From: Streptomyces aureus
GTDB taxonomy: Bacteria > Actinomycetota > Actinomycetes > Streptomycetales > Streptomycetaceae
NCBI RefSeq assembly: GCF_000725495.1
Contig: NZ_JNZD01000009.1
Span: 62,001-126,000 of the forward strand
DNA: 64,000 nt
Reading direction: 5' to 3'
Shown: positions 56,226 to 64,000 of the stretch, piece after piece
Layout: each line of letters starts with the position of its first letter
Numbering within the stretch: position 1 is the first letter of the stretch
Position numbers and translations under genes: made by a program
The notes under the pieces: model-generated
Told to the model about the DNA's origin: nothing
The model's database searches: none
Seen by the model: only the letters and a program-made list of their open reading frames with translations

Positions 56226-56550
56226 GGTCGCCCCTCCAGGGGTGCCGGACGCCGGCGCCGAACGCCTGGCCACCGTCCGCGGGCGTTCGTACGCGGTCGC
56301 CCCTCCAGGGGCGCCGGACGTGGGGCCGGACGAGGCCGTGCGCCCCGGCCGTCGTCCACGGTCGCCCCTGCGCGCTCACCTCTCCGCGGTCGCCGGACGC
56401 GTGGCCGGACACCGGGGCCGTGACTCCGGCCGTCCGTGTCCGCCCGCCGGCGCTCGCCCTCGCGGTCCCCGTCCCCGTCCCCGTCCCCGTCCGCGGTCGC
56501 CGGCCGCCGGGGCCGTGGCGTCGGGGCCGTGGCGTCGGGGCCGTGGTGTC
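56226..56550. repeat. mixed repeat array upstream of the PLP-enzyme gene
   Basis: A block CGGTCGCCCCTCCAGGGG is repeated at about 56226 and 56294 with drifted copies after it; TCCCCG is tandemly repeated four times from 56466; and the 14-base unit GGGGCCGTGGCGTC is repeated three times at 56509-56550. No gene is supported in the 56158-56581 spacer. Confidence 0.75.
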
Positions 56551-56581
56551 GGCCGGCGGCCTTCGGCCCCGGCGGCTCGGC

Positions 56582-57172
56582 TCACTTCAGGAGTTCGCGG
56601 ACCCGACCCCGCAGGAAGCTCATCGTGAAGCCCCGGGGGTCCACCTTGCCGGGCTGCCACTCCAGGTGGCCGATGACCGAGCGCTCCGTCCAGCCGTGGA
56701 AGCGGCAGATCGCGGCGCAGACCTTGGCGATGGCGTCGAGCTGCACCTCGGGCCACGGGTCCTTGCCGTCGCCGAGGTTCTCGCACTCGAAGCCGTAGAA
56801 GTGGCGGTTGCCGTCGGTGTTCGCCTCGTTGTCGTGCGGCAGCGCCCGCTCGGCGATCACCGCGCGCAGTACGTCGTCGTCGCCGAGGCCCGCGTGGTTG
56901 GCGCGGCCGTAGCCGACGAGATGGACGACGCCGTCCTTGGTGATGACCCCGTGGCACAGCGGTCCCGGCAGGTCCTCGCGGCCCTCGCGGCACAGTCCGA
57001 CGGTGAGCGCGCCGCCGGAGGTCACCGTGTGGTGGATCATCACCCCGTGCACCGGCCCCCACGGCCCCTTGTGGTTGCGGTTGTGGTGCTCCCAGTCGCC
57101 GACCTCGACGACACGGACGCCTTCGTCCCTGATCCGGTCCAGGAAACTGCCCGCGGACATGGGCGATGCCAT
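56582..57172 (-). CDS. N-acetylmuramoyl-L-alanine amidase (Amidase_2/PGRP type)
   Basis: 196 residues from the ATG at 57172 (AAGGAG is 6 bases upstream). Amidase_2 zinc ligands are visible: the His pair in HGVMIHHTV, GYGRANHAG, and the C-terminal His-Asp of IGHLEWQPGKVDPRG. It would cleave between MurNAc and the stem peptide. No signal peptide is present, so export or a cytoplasmic role is unclear. It is divergent from the encapsulin operon, with 260 bases between them. Confidence 0.88.
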   Translation of the reverse strand: MASPMSAGSFLDRIRDEGVRVVEVGDWEHHNRNHKGPWGPVHGVMIHHTVTSGGALTVGLCREGREDLPGPLCHGVITKDGVVHLVGYGRANHAGLGDDDVLRAVIAERALPHDNEANTDGNRHFYGFECENLGDGKDPWPEVQLDAIAKVCAAICRFHGWTERSVIGHLEWQPGKVDPRGFTMSFLRGRVRELLK

Positions 57173-57432
57173 GGCCGACTCCTTCGCGCTGTACGCCGGC
57201 CACCCTGCCGTGGCCGTCTGGTACCGCAGCTTCTATATCCGGCCAGGTGGCCGGACCCAGCCGTTCGCACAGCGTGCGAGCCGATCCGGTCAGGCCCGCG
57301 AAAAGCGGAACCGGCCCTCCCTGCCCACGTCCGGAGTGATCCATTCCCCCTCATTCGTGTAATGGCATCAGCACACACCGTGATGAAAGGCTTGGCCGCG
57401 AAGATCAGTGCACGACCGGGAGGGCAATTTTC

Positions 57433-58839
57433 ATGTCGGTAGGCGAAGAGGTCCGCGCGGAGCAGAACCGTCCGCAGCAGAGTCTCGGCACATCAGCCGC
57501 GCGGAACCTGGCCACCACCACCAAGTCCGCGCCACAGATGCAGGAGATCAGCTCACGGTGGCTGCTGCGCATGCTTCCGTGGGTGAACGTGCAGGGTGGC
57601 ACGTACCGCGTGAACCGGCGGCTCAGCTACTCCGTGGGCGACGGCCGGGTGACGTTCGTCAAGACCGGCGACCGCGTCCAGGTCATCCCCGCGGAACTCG
57701 GAGAACTGTCCGTGCTGCGGTCGTACGAGGATCACGACGTGCTCGGCGAGCTCGCCCAGCGCTGCCAGCAGCGGGAGTTCGCGCCCGGGGACGTGCTGGC
57801 CTCGTTCGGCAGCCGAGCCGAAGAGGTGTTCCTCCTCGCGCACGGCAAGGTCGAGAAGATCGGCACCGGTCCCTACGGGGGCGACGCGGTGCTGGGCGTC
57901 CTCGCCGACGGCGCCTACTTCGGCGAGCAGTCGCTCATCGACCCGGAGGCCATCTGGGAGTACACGGCCCGCGCGGTGACGGCGGTGACCGTGCTCGTCC
58001 TGCCCCGCAACGACCTCGAACAGGTGGCGGAGCGCTCCGAGTCCCTGCACGCCCACCTGCGCGAACTGCGCGCGATCCCGTCGCAGCGCACCAACAAGTA
58101 CGGCGAGAAGGAGATCGACCTCGCGGCCGGCCACACCGGCGAGCAGGACATCCCGGGCACCTTCGTCGACTACGAGGCGTCCCCGCGCGAGTACGAACTG
58201 AGCATCGCCCAGACCGTCCTGCGGCTGCACACCCGTGTGGCCGACCTCTACAACCAGCCGATGAACCAGACCGAGCAGCAGCTGCGGCTCACCGTGGAGG
58301 CGCTGAAGGAACGCCAGGAGCACGAACTCGTCAACAACCGCGAGTTCGGCCTGCTCAACAACTGCGAGTACGACCAGCGGCTCCAGCCGCACGACGGCGT
58401 GCCGAGCCCGGACGACATGGACGAGCTGCTCAGCCGCCGTCGGGGCACCAAGCTGTTCCTCGCCCATCCGCGCGCGATCTCCGCGTTCGGCCGTGAACTG
58501 AACAAGCGCGGACTGGTCCCCGAGAGCATCGAGGTGGCGGGCAACCGCATCCCGACCTGGCGCGGGGTACCGATCTTCCCGTGCAACAAGATCCCGGTCA
58601 GCGACGCCCGGACGACCTCGATCATCGCCATGCGTACCGGCGAGGCCGAACAGGGAGTCGTCGGGCTCCAGCAGGCGGGCATCCCGGACGAGATCGAGCC
58701 GAGCCTGTCGGTGCGCTTCATGGGCATCAACGAGCAGGCGATCATCTCCTACCTGGTGACGGCCTACTATTCGGCCGCGGTCCTCGTCCCGGACGCCCTC
58801 GGCATCCTGGAGAACGTCGAGATCGGCCGATGGCGGTGA
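57433..58839 (+). CDS. Family 2B encapsulin shell protein with inserted cyclic-nucleotide-binding domain
   Basis: 468 residues from an ATG with GGGAGGG upstream. An N-terminal arm (1-40) leads to the HK97-type shell fold: 40-98 ([20 protein letters not shown]), resuming from about 220 and ending with the A/P-domain blocks [29 protein letters not shown] and [33 protein letters not shown] cyclic-nucleotide-binding domain is inserted at 100-215, with its phosphate cassette at 159-182 ([12 protein letters not shown]). This layout is that of Family 2B encapsulins, which self-assemble into 60-subunit shells. The next gene, overlapping by 10 bases, encodes the probable cargo. Ligand binding is unproven because the cassette is diverged. 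Confidence 0.85.
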   Translation: MSVGEEVRAEQNRPQQSLGTSAARNLATTTKSAPQMQEISSRWLLRMLPWVNVQGGTYRVNRRLSYSVGDGRVTFVKTGDRVQVIPAELGELSVLRSYEDHDVLGELAQRCQQREFAPGDVLASFGSRAEEVFLLAHGKVEKIGTGPYGGDAVLGVLADGAYFGEQSLIDPEAIWEYTARAVTAVTVLVLPRNDLEQVAERSESLHAHLRELRAIPSQRTNKYGEKEIDLAAGHTGEQDIPGTFVDYEASPREYELSIAQTVLRLHTRVADLYNQPMNQTEQQLRLTVEALKERQEHELVNNREFGLLNNCEYDQRLQPHDGVPSPDDMDELLSRRRGTKLFLAHPRAISAFGRELNKRGLVPESIEVAGNRIPTWRGVPIFPCNKIPVSDARTTSIIAMRTGEAEQGVVGLQQAGIPDEIEPSLSVRFMGINEQAIISYLVTAYYSAAVLVPDALGILENVEIGRWR

Positions 58840-59975
58840 CGACCCGGACCCGCCAGTCGGCGGCCGGGATTCCCGCCGGGCGCCGCCCGGCGGGCACCGC
58901 CGACCGGCGCGGTCCCGGCGCCCGGCCCGGCGACGGACAGGTGCCGCCGGACCCGCCCGACGCACAGGAGGCCGCGGCCGTCCTGGAACGGGCCCGGGCG
59001 GTCGTCGACCCCGAACTGCGCCGGGCCCTGGACTCGCTGCCGGGCTCGATGCGCCGGATCGCGCTCTACCACTTCGGCTGGGAGCAGGCGGACGGCACCC
59101 CGGGGACCGGGAACGCCGGGAAGGCCATCCGGCCCGCGCTCGTGCTGAGCGCGGTCCAAGCGCTCGGCGGAGCGCACACGAGCGCCGTACGGGCGGCCGC
59201 CGCCGTGGAGCTGATCCACAACTTCACCCTGCTCCACGACGACGTCATGGACCGGGACACCACCCGAAGACACCGTCCCACCGCGTGGACCGTGTTCGGC
59301 GACGCCGACGCGATCCTCGCCGGGGACGCGATGCAGGCCCTGGCCCTGCGACTGCTCGCCGAGGACCCGCACCCCGCGTCCCCGGCGGCCGCCGCGCGGC
59401 TCGCGGGCTGTGTCGTCGAGCTGTGCGCCGGACAGCACACGGACACGGCCATGGAGAAACTCGGCCCGCACGAGGTCACCCTCGACGAGTGCCTCGCCAT
59501 GGCCGAGGCGAAGACCGGTGCCCTGCTCGGCAGCGCCTGCGCCATCGGCGGGCTGTACGCGGGGGCGGACACCGAGGACGTCGACGCGCTCGACGCGTTC
59601 GGCAGGGAGGCGGGACTCGCCTTCCAGCTGATCGACGACGTGATCGGGATCTGGGGAGACCCGTCCCGCACCGGCAAACCGGCCGGAGCGGACCTCGCCG
59701 CCCGCAAGAAGTCGCTGCCCGTGGTCGCCGCGCTCACCTCGGGCACCCCGGCGGCCGCCGAACTCGCCGCGCTCTACGCGGCGCCCTACCAGGAAGGGGA
59801 GTTGGAGCGCACCGTACTGGCCGTCGAACGGGCGGGAGGGCGCGACTGGGCACAGATCCAGGCGGCCGACCGGATGTCCCGGGCGATGCACGAACTGTCC
59901 CGGGCGGTTCCCGACCCCGAGGCGGCGGGCGGCCTGCTCGCCCTGGCCGAGTACGTGACGCGGCGCAGCAGCTGA
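58830..59975 (+). CDS. polyprenyl diphosphate synthase, probable encapsulin cargo
   Basis: 381 residues. The isoprenyl synthase fold starts near 47; the first Asp-rich motif is D137-D138-V-M-D141 ([10 protein letters not shown]), followed by RRHRP, and the second is D269-D270-V-I-G273-I-W-G-D277. Chain length is likely C15-C20 but unproven. Residues 1-46 are Arg/Pro/Gly/Ala-rich and predicted disordered, beyond the normal family start; in Family 2 encapsulins such N-terminal extensions direct cargo into the shell. The ATG overlaps the shell gene stop, so shell and cargo are translated together. Confidence 0.88.
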   Translation: MAVTTRTRQSAAGIPAGRRPAGTADRRGPGARPGDGQVPPDPPDAQEAAAVLERARAVVDPELRRALDSLPGSMRRIALYHFGWEQADGTPGTGNAGKAIRPALVLSAVQALGGAHTSAVRAAAAVELIHNFTLLHDDVMDRDTTRRHRPTAWTVFGDADAILAGDAMQALALRLLAEDPHPASPAAAARLAGCVVELCAGQHTDTAMEKLGPHEVTLDECLAMAEAKTGALLGSACAIGGLYAGADTEDVDALDAFGREAGLAFQLIDDVIGIWGDPSRTGKPAGADLAARKKSLPVVAALTSGTPAAAELAALYAAPYQEGELERTVLAVERAGGRDWAQIQAADRMSRAMHELSRAVPDPEAAGGLLALAEYVTRRSS

Positions 59976-60191
59976 CCGGCCCCGCGCCGGCCGACGGCTC
60001 CGGAGCCCGGGCGGCGCACGGCACCTGACGTCCGTGCGCCGCCCGGCTCCGGCGGGCGGGCCCCGCGCGTCCCCACGGCGCCCGGGGCCCGCGCCTCCGG
60101 ACGCACCCCGGGGGCGATGGGCCGACTCCGGCCCGTAATAGGCTCAACCCCCGTACGTTCGAGGCTGGTTGGGCGAGAGGCGGGGCTGGTC

Positions 60192-60818
60192 ATGGGTGTG
60201 GCGATCCGGGTGGCGGGGGAGACGGACCGGGAACTGGTCGTCCGGCTGCTGGACGAGGCCTTCCAGGACGATCCGGTGAGCAACTGGGTGTTCCCCACCC
60301 CGGCGCACCGGCGCGCGAAGCACCCCGCGCTGATGGCGGCCTTCACCGACGTCGTCCTCGCCGAGGGGCGCATCGATCTGGCCGAGGACGGTTCCGCGTG
60401 CGCCCTGTGGCTGTCCGTCCCCGCCGCCGCGCAGCACGACGGCGGGGACGGACAGGGGGACGCCGAGGACGGTCCCGCCGAACTGCGCGCGGCCGTCGAC
60501 CCGGACAACGAACGCGTAGAACAGATCGGCCGGCTGACGGCCGGCGTCCACCCCGAGGGGCGGGCCCACGCGTACCTGTGGATGATCGGGGTGGCACCGG
60601 AGCGCCAGGGCCAGGGGCTCGGCCGCGCGCTGATCGAGTCGGTCCTCGACCGCTGCGACCGGGAGGGCCTCGCCGCCTATCTGGAGGCCAGCAACGCCCG
60701 CAGCCGCGCGCTGTACGAACGGCTCGGCTTCGAGCCCGAGGGCAGCCCCCTCGACCTTCCCGGCGGTCCGCGGATGTGGCCGATGTGGCGCGAGCCGCGT
60801 CCGCTCGTACGGGACTGA
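60192..60818 (+). CDS. GNAT-family N-acetyltransferase
   Basis: 208 residues from the ATG at 60192 (MGVAIRVAGETDREL). The acetyl-CoA motif is MIGVAPERQGQGLGRALIESVL, with YLEASNARSRALYERLGFE after it. An insert near residue 80-105 is acidic (GGDGQGDAEDGPAE). It lies 216 bases after the prenyl synthase gene with its own possible -10 (TAGGCT at 60139), so it is probably not part of the encapsulin operon. Confidence 0.85.
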   Translation: MGVAIRVAGETDRELVVRLLDEAFQDDPVSNWVFPTPAHRRAKHPALMAAFTDVVLAEGRIDLAEDGSACALWLSVPAAAQHDGGDGQGDAEDGPAELRAAVDPDNERVEQIGRLTAGVHPEGRAHAYLWMIGVAPERQGQGLGRALIESVLDRCDREGLAAYLEASNARSRALYERLGFEPEGSPLDLPGGPRMWPMWREPRPLVRD

Positions 60819-60868
60819 TCCCGGGCGTACGACAGGAAGTGGGGAGGCCCCCGTCCTACCCTGAAGGC

Positions 60869-61081
60869 ATGGGCACCGATGAGCATGTATGTCCCGAATG
60901 CGGGCAGTCCGTCGCCACGACCGTGCACCGGTACAAGACCCTGGGCGCCTGGGTGCCCAAGTGGGGCCCCGGCCCCTGCCACAACCCGGACTGCGCGGCC
61001 TACGTGTACGAGCCCGGACACGAGCGGGACCGGGGGCACGGGGACGGCCTGCCGCGGGAGACCGCGGCGGAGCAGTCCTGA
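60869..61081 (+). CDS. small zinc-ribbon protein
   Basis: 70 residues, too short for many annotations. Four cysteines in two pairs, CPECG (8, 11) and CHNPDC (37, 42), suggest a zinc ribbon; the region between reads KTLGAWVPKWGPGP and the C-terminus is His/Arg/Glu-rich. Function unknown. TACCCT lies 6 bases before the ATG, so the message may be leaderless. Codon use is typical of the host. Confidence 0.65.
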   Translation: MGTDEHVCPECGQSVATTVHRYKTLGAWVPKWGPGPCHNPDCAAYVYEPGHERDRGHGDGLPRETAAEQS

Positions 61082-61220
61082 CGCGCACCGCACCCCCCGG
61101 CACGACGACACGAAAGAGACGGGCACCGACGTGTAGAGAACCGCGGGCCGGCTCCGACGTCTCCTGTGAGAGCCGCCCACCACGGGCGGTCCGGACCGAG
61201 GAAGCCGAAGGAGCGGACTC

Positions 61221-61634
61221 ATGAAGTACCTGGTGATGGTGCAGGGAACCCAGGCCGACTACGAGGGCATGCGGGGCAACGCCTCCGAGCACGCACCCGC
61301 CTGGAGCGAGCAGGAACTCCAGGCCATGTACGCCTACATGGGCGCGATCGGCGACGACCTCTCCGAGTCCGGCGAGCTCGTCGACGCCCAGGGGCTGACC
61401 GATCCCGCGCGGGCCCGCCAGGTGTCCCTGGGCCCCGACGGCAAGGCCGTGATCACCGACGGCCCCTACAGCGAGACCAAGGAGCTGATGGCCGGCTACT
61501 GGGTGGTCGACTGCGCGAGCCTGGAACGGGTCACCGAGATCGCCGAACGCGTCACCCACTGCCCGGGCCCCGAGGGCGCCACCGGCCGCCCGGTCGTCAT
61601 CCGGCCCATCCAGGACGGTGCCGGGGACCTCTGA
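61221..61634 (+). CDS. YCII/DGPF-domain protein, partner of the ECF sigma factor
   Basis: 137 residues. The DGPF-type motif reads TDGPYSETKELMAGYWVVDC; a YCII fold (ferredoxin-like, dimeric) fills the protein. DGPF genes are regularly found beside ECF42-type sigma factors and are often their targets; the role is unknown. AAGGAG lies 8 bases before the ATG. The sigma gene starts 5 bases after its stop. Confidence 0.88.
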   Translation: MKYLVMVQGTQADYEGMRGNASEHAPAWSEQELQAMYAYMGAIGDDLSESGELVDAQGLTDPARARQVSLGPDGKAVITDGPYSETKELMAGYWVVDCASLERVTEIAERVTHCPGPEGATGRPVVIRPIQDGAGDL

Positions 61635-61639
61635 GCGGG

Positions 61640-62866
61640 ATGCCGGGCACGAACACGACCGAGGACCTGCTGCGCCGCCACGCGCCGCAGGTCCTCGGCG
61701 CGCTCGTCCGCCGCTACGGCCACTTCGACGCGGCCGAGGACGCCACGCAGGAGGCGCTGCTCGCGGCCGCCGGGCAGTGGCCCGCCCACGGCGTGCCGGA
61801 CAACCCGCGCGGCTGGCTGATCAAGGTCGCCTCCCGCCGGCTCGTGGACGCCCTGCGCGCCGAGGAGGCGCGGCGGCTGCGCGAGGAGAAGGCCGCGGCG
61901 CTGACCCCGCGGGACGCCTTCACGGCCCCGCCGCCCGGCACGGACCGCGCCCCGTCCCAGGACGACACCCTCTCCCTCCTGTTCCTGTGCTGCGACCCCG
62001 CACTGTCCCCGCCCGCGCAGATCGCCCTCACCCTGCGCGCGGTCGGCGGCCTGACCACGGCCGAGATCGCCCGGGCCTACCTGATTCCCGAGGCGACCAT
62101 GGCGCAGCGGATCAGCCGGGCCAAGCAGCGGATCCGCGGCGCCGGACTCACCCGCCCCGACCACTGGGAGCAGCGGCTTCCCGCAGTCCTGCACACCCTC
62201 TACCTGATCTTCAACGAGGGCTACACGGCCACCTCGGGCACCGCGCTCCAGCGGGCCGAACTCGCCCACGAGGCAATCCGGTTGACACGCACGGTCCGGC
62301 AACTGCTGCCCGAGGAGGGCGAAGTGGCCGGACTGCTCGCGCTGATGCTGCTCACCGACGCCCGGCGCGGAGCGCGCACCGGTCCGCACGGTGAGCTCGT
62401 CCCCCTCGACGAACAGGACCGCACCCGCTGGGACGGCGCGGCGATCGAGGAGGGGGTGGCGCTGGTGACCGGGGCGCTCGCGCTCGGACCGGCCGGCCCC
62501 TACGCGCTCCGGGCCGCCATCGCCGCGGTCCACGACGAGGCCCCCTCGCCGGAGGCGACGGACTGGAACGAGATCCTCGGCCTGTACGACCTCCTCGTCC
62601 GCCGGGTCCCGGGACCGGTCGAACACCTCAACCGGGCCGTCGCGGTGGCCATGGTGCACGGACCGCGCGCCGCCCTCGCCGAACTCGACCGGCTGGAGGG
62701 CGCGTCGGCGGCGGGCCACCGGCTGGACGCGGTCCGCGGTCATCTGCTGGAGCGCGCCGGCGACGCGGCCGCGGCCAGGGCCGCCTACGCGTCGGCCGCT
62801 GCCGGGACCCTCAGCCTGCCCGAGCGCCGCTATTTGGAAGTGCGTGCGGCCCGGCTGCGTGCGTAG
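61640..62866 (+). CDS. ECF42-type RNA polymerase sigma factor with C-terminal extension
   Basis: 408 residues. Sigma region 2 is at about 10-75 (LGALVRRYGHFDAAEDATQEALLAA) and region 4 at about 125-180 (GGLTTAEIARAYLIPEATMAQRISRAKQRI). The last 220 residues form an all-helical extension (TPR-like/DUF6596: NEGYTATSGTALQRAELAHEAIRL, LYDLLVRRVPGPVEHLNRAVAVAM). This architecture with an adjacent DGPF gene defines group ECF42, which has no dedicated anti-sigma factor; the extension is thought to control activity. No weak point or frameshift is seen. Confidence 0.92.
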   Translation: MPGTNTTEDLLRRHAPQVLGALVRRYGHFDAAEDATQEALLAAAGQWPAHGVPDNPRGWLIKVASRRLVDALRAEEARRLREEKAAALTPRDAFTAPPPGTDRAPSQDDTLSLLFLCCDPALSPPAQIALTLRAVGGLTTAEIARAYLIPEATMAQRISRAKQRIRGAGLTRPDHWEQRLPAVLHTLYLIFNEGYTATSGTALQRAELAHEAIRLTRTVRQLLPEEGEVAGLLALMLLTDARRGARTGPHGELVPLDEQDRTRWDGAAIEEGVALVTGALALGPAGPYALRAAIAAVHDEAPSPEATDWNEILGLYDLLVRRVPGPVEHLNRAVAVAMVHGPRAALAELDRLEGASAAGHRLDAVRGHLLERAGDAAAARAAYASAAAGTLSLPERRYLEVRAARLRA

Positions 62867-62876
62867 CGTGGTCCGC

Positions 62877-63224
62877 ATGTCCGAACCCTTGCTGCATCTG
62901 ACCGAGCGTTCCCTGTGGGACGCCGCCCGCGCGTCGGGCACCTTCGAGATCTCCACCCGGGGGCGGACCCTCGCGGAGGAGGGCTTCATCCACTGCTCGC
63001 TGCGCGGCCAGCTCCCCGCCGTGGCGGCCATGGTGTACGGCTCCTACACCGGCCCGGACGAGCTGGTGGTCCTCGTGATCGACGCCGACCGGCTCACCGC
63101 GCCGGTCCGCTTCGAGGCGATGAAGCCGGGCGGGGAGGAGTTCCCGCACGTCTACGGGCCGATCGAGACCGACGCCGTCGTGGACGTGGAGGTGTGGGAC
63201 CACGGCGGCCCGGCTCCGGCCTGA
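62877..63224 (+). CDS. DUF952-family protein
   Basis: 115 residues. DUF952 blocks are visible: LLHLTERSLWDAA at the N-terminus, EEGFIHCSLRGQL in the middle and VRFEAMKPGGEEFPHVYGPI near the end. Function unknown. TAGCGT, which includes the ECF sigma stop codon, lies 7 bases before the ATG, so a separate leaderless transcript may start here. Confidence 0.85.
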   Translation: MSEPLLHLTERSLWDAARASGTFEISTRGRTLAEEGFIHCSLRGQLPAVAAMVYGSYTGPDELVVLVIDADRLTAPVRFEAMKPGGEEFPHVYGPIETDAVVDVEVWDHGGPAPA

Positions 63225-63409
63225 CCCCAGGCGGTCCGGCCCCGGCCCGACCCCACCGGTCCGGTCGCGGTCGCCGGGCTCCGGCAGGCCGCCGCCGTCC
63301 GGGCTCCGGCCGGCCGCCATGATCGTTGGCCGGGGCAGGACGCCGTGGTCCCGGGCCCACGGCATCCGGCGCTGCGGTCCTGGGCACCCCGGACCCTCGC
63401 CGTCCCGCG

Positions 63410-64000
63410 CTACGGCAGACTGCCCGTCGCCGGATCGCGGCCGGTCAGGCAGTAGACGCCGCCGACGGGGTCCCGCATCACGGTCCAGCGCGCGCCGTGG
63501 CCGACCGTCGTGGCCCCGAGGGCCTCGTGGCCGGCCCGGACCGCCTCGACGTCCGAGCAGGCGAGGTCCAGGTGCGCCGACGTGGTGCGTTCCGTACCCA
63601 GCCGCTGCAACAGGATGCGCACCGGCAGTTCGGCGGGCGGCCTGATCAGATGGAACTCCGGGAACGCGCCGGGGAGCGACTCCCAGCCCGTGAGGCGGCC
63701 CCAGAAGACGGCCTCGGTGTCGAAGACGTCCGGCGCCAGGTCGATGCTCACCTGGTCGAGCCGGCTCGTCGCCCCGTCCGGCCCCTCGGTGACCCGCGGC
63801 CGCACCGACTCCCCCTTCCAGGGCACCGCGCAGAACGGCTGGCCGCCGGGCGAGCGCAGCACGGCCCACTCCCGGTGGTCCGCGACGAGCCCCGCCCCCA
63901 GCCGCAGCGCCCACTCCACCAGCGCCGGCACGTCGTCCACGGACAGACAGACGTGCGCGCCCCCGGGGCCCTCCTCGACTCCCTGCGCCTTGACGTACGC
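63410..64000 (-). CDS. VOC-family (glyoxalase-like) protein, cut by the window edge
   Basis: The frame stays open to the right edge (64000), so the start is outside the window; about 196 residues are visible. A VOC module is seen in the C-terminal half (LDQVSIDLAPDVFDTEAVFWGRLTGW, then HLDLACSDVEAVRAGHEALGATTVG and DPVGGVYCLTGR). The N-terminal half (GGAHVCLSVDDVPALVEWAL) looks like a first, similar module. Such paired VOC domains bind or modify small ligands. The metal-ligand residues are not fully conserved, so enzymatic activity is unclear. Confidence 0.75.
   Translation of the reverse strand, partial: AYVKAQGVEEGPGGAHVCLSVDDVPALVEWALRLGAGLVADHREWAVLRSPGGQPFCAVPWKGESVRPRVTEGPDGATSRLDQVSIDLAPDVFDTEAVFWGRLTGWESLPGAFPEFHLIRPPAELPVRILLQRLGTERTTSAHLDLACSDVEAVRAGHEALGATTVGHGARWTVMRDPVGGVYCLTGRDPATGSLP

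Overview
The window is very GC-rich and is chromosomal DNA of a Streptomyces species. Most genes use G/C-ending codons and GTG starts are common. Gene order matches my memory of the S. coelicolor chromosome around sigR-rsrA, the albaflavenone genes, nrdAB, the dasR-dasABC chitosugar cluster, wblE, sigH and the genes beyond. No complete mobile element, CRISPR array or rRNA is present.

Layout. 1-7.7 kb: housekeeping and membrane genes (a zinc metalloprotease-like gene cut by the window edge, an NAD-dependent epimerase-like protein, moaE, a Lon/PDZ protease-like protein, a large UPF0182 membrane protein). 7.7-10.3 kb: two identical initiator tRNA genes flank a Sel1/TPR-repeat protein. 10.4-13.5 kb: a Fur-family regulator and a CBS-domain protein, then a lower-GC island with a secreted protein and a lipoprotein, ending at an orphan 3' half of a tRNA-Thr that looks like an integration scar. 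13.5-26.6 kb: hisN, a TetR/SMR-exporter pair, rsgA, aroA, an M50-type protease, an SRAP protein, a hydrolase, the thiol-stress pair sigR-rsrA with its own SigR-type promoter, two adjacent membrane HD-domain proteins, a TPR protein and peptide deformylase. 26.9-29.4 kb: epi-isozizaene synthase and its CYP170 partner (albaflavenone). 29.5-36.4 kb: a lipoprotein, a secreted S53 peptidase, and the class I ribonucleotide reductase operon nrdAB behind paired NrdR boxes and a cobalamin riboswitch. 36.4-47.4 kb: a GNAT protein, a sodium:solute symporter, dasR-dasABC, a GH3 hexosaminidase and nagB with DasR-type (dre) sites. 47.4-55 kb: a PdtaS-like kinase, wblE with a CRP-like site, a lipid kinase, the sigH stress sigma/anti-sigma pair and a sodium/proton antiporter. 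55-64 kb: a PLP enzyme, an amidase, an encapsulin operon, an ECF sigma/DGPF module and a VOC protein cut by the window edge.

The most unusual system is at 57.4-60 kb. A 468-residue protein has an HK97-type encapsulin shell sequence with a cyclic-nucleotide-binding domain inserted in it. It overlaps by 10 bases a polyprenyl diphosphate synthase with a long disordered N-terminus. This is the expected layout of a Family 2B encapsulin that packages an isoprenoid enzyme.

Other themes are several intergenic arrays of degenerate GC-rich repeats, many genes with a TAnnnT box 6-7 bases before the start codon (probably leaderless transcripts), and several stacked regulatory sites (SigR promoter, NrdR boxes plus riboswitch, dre sites, CRP-like palindrome).
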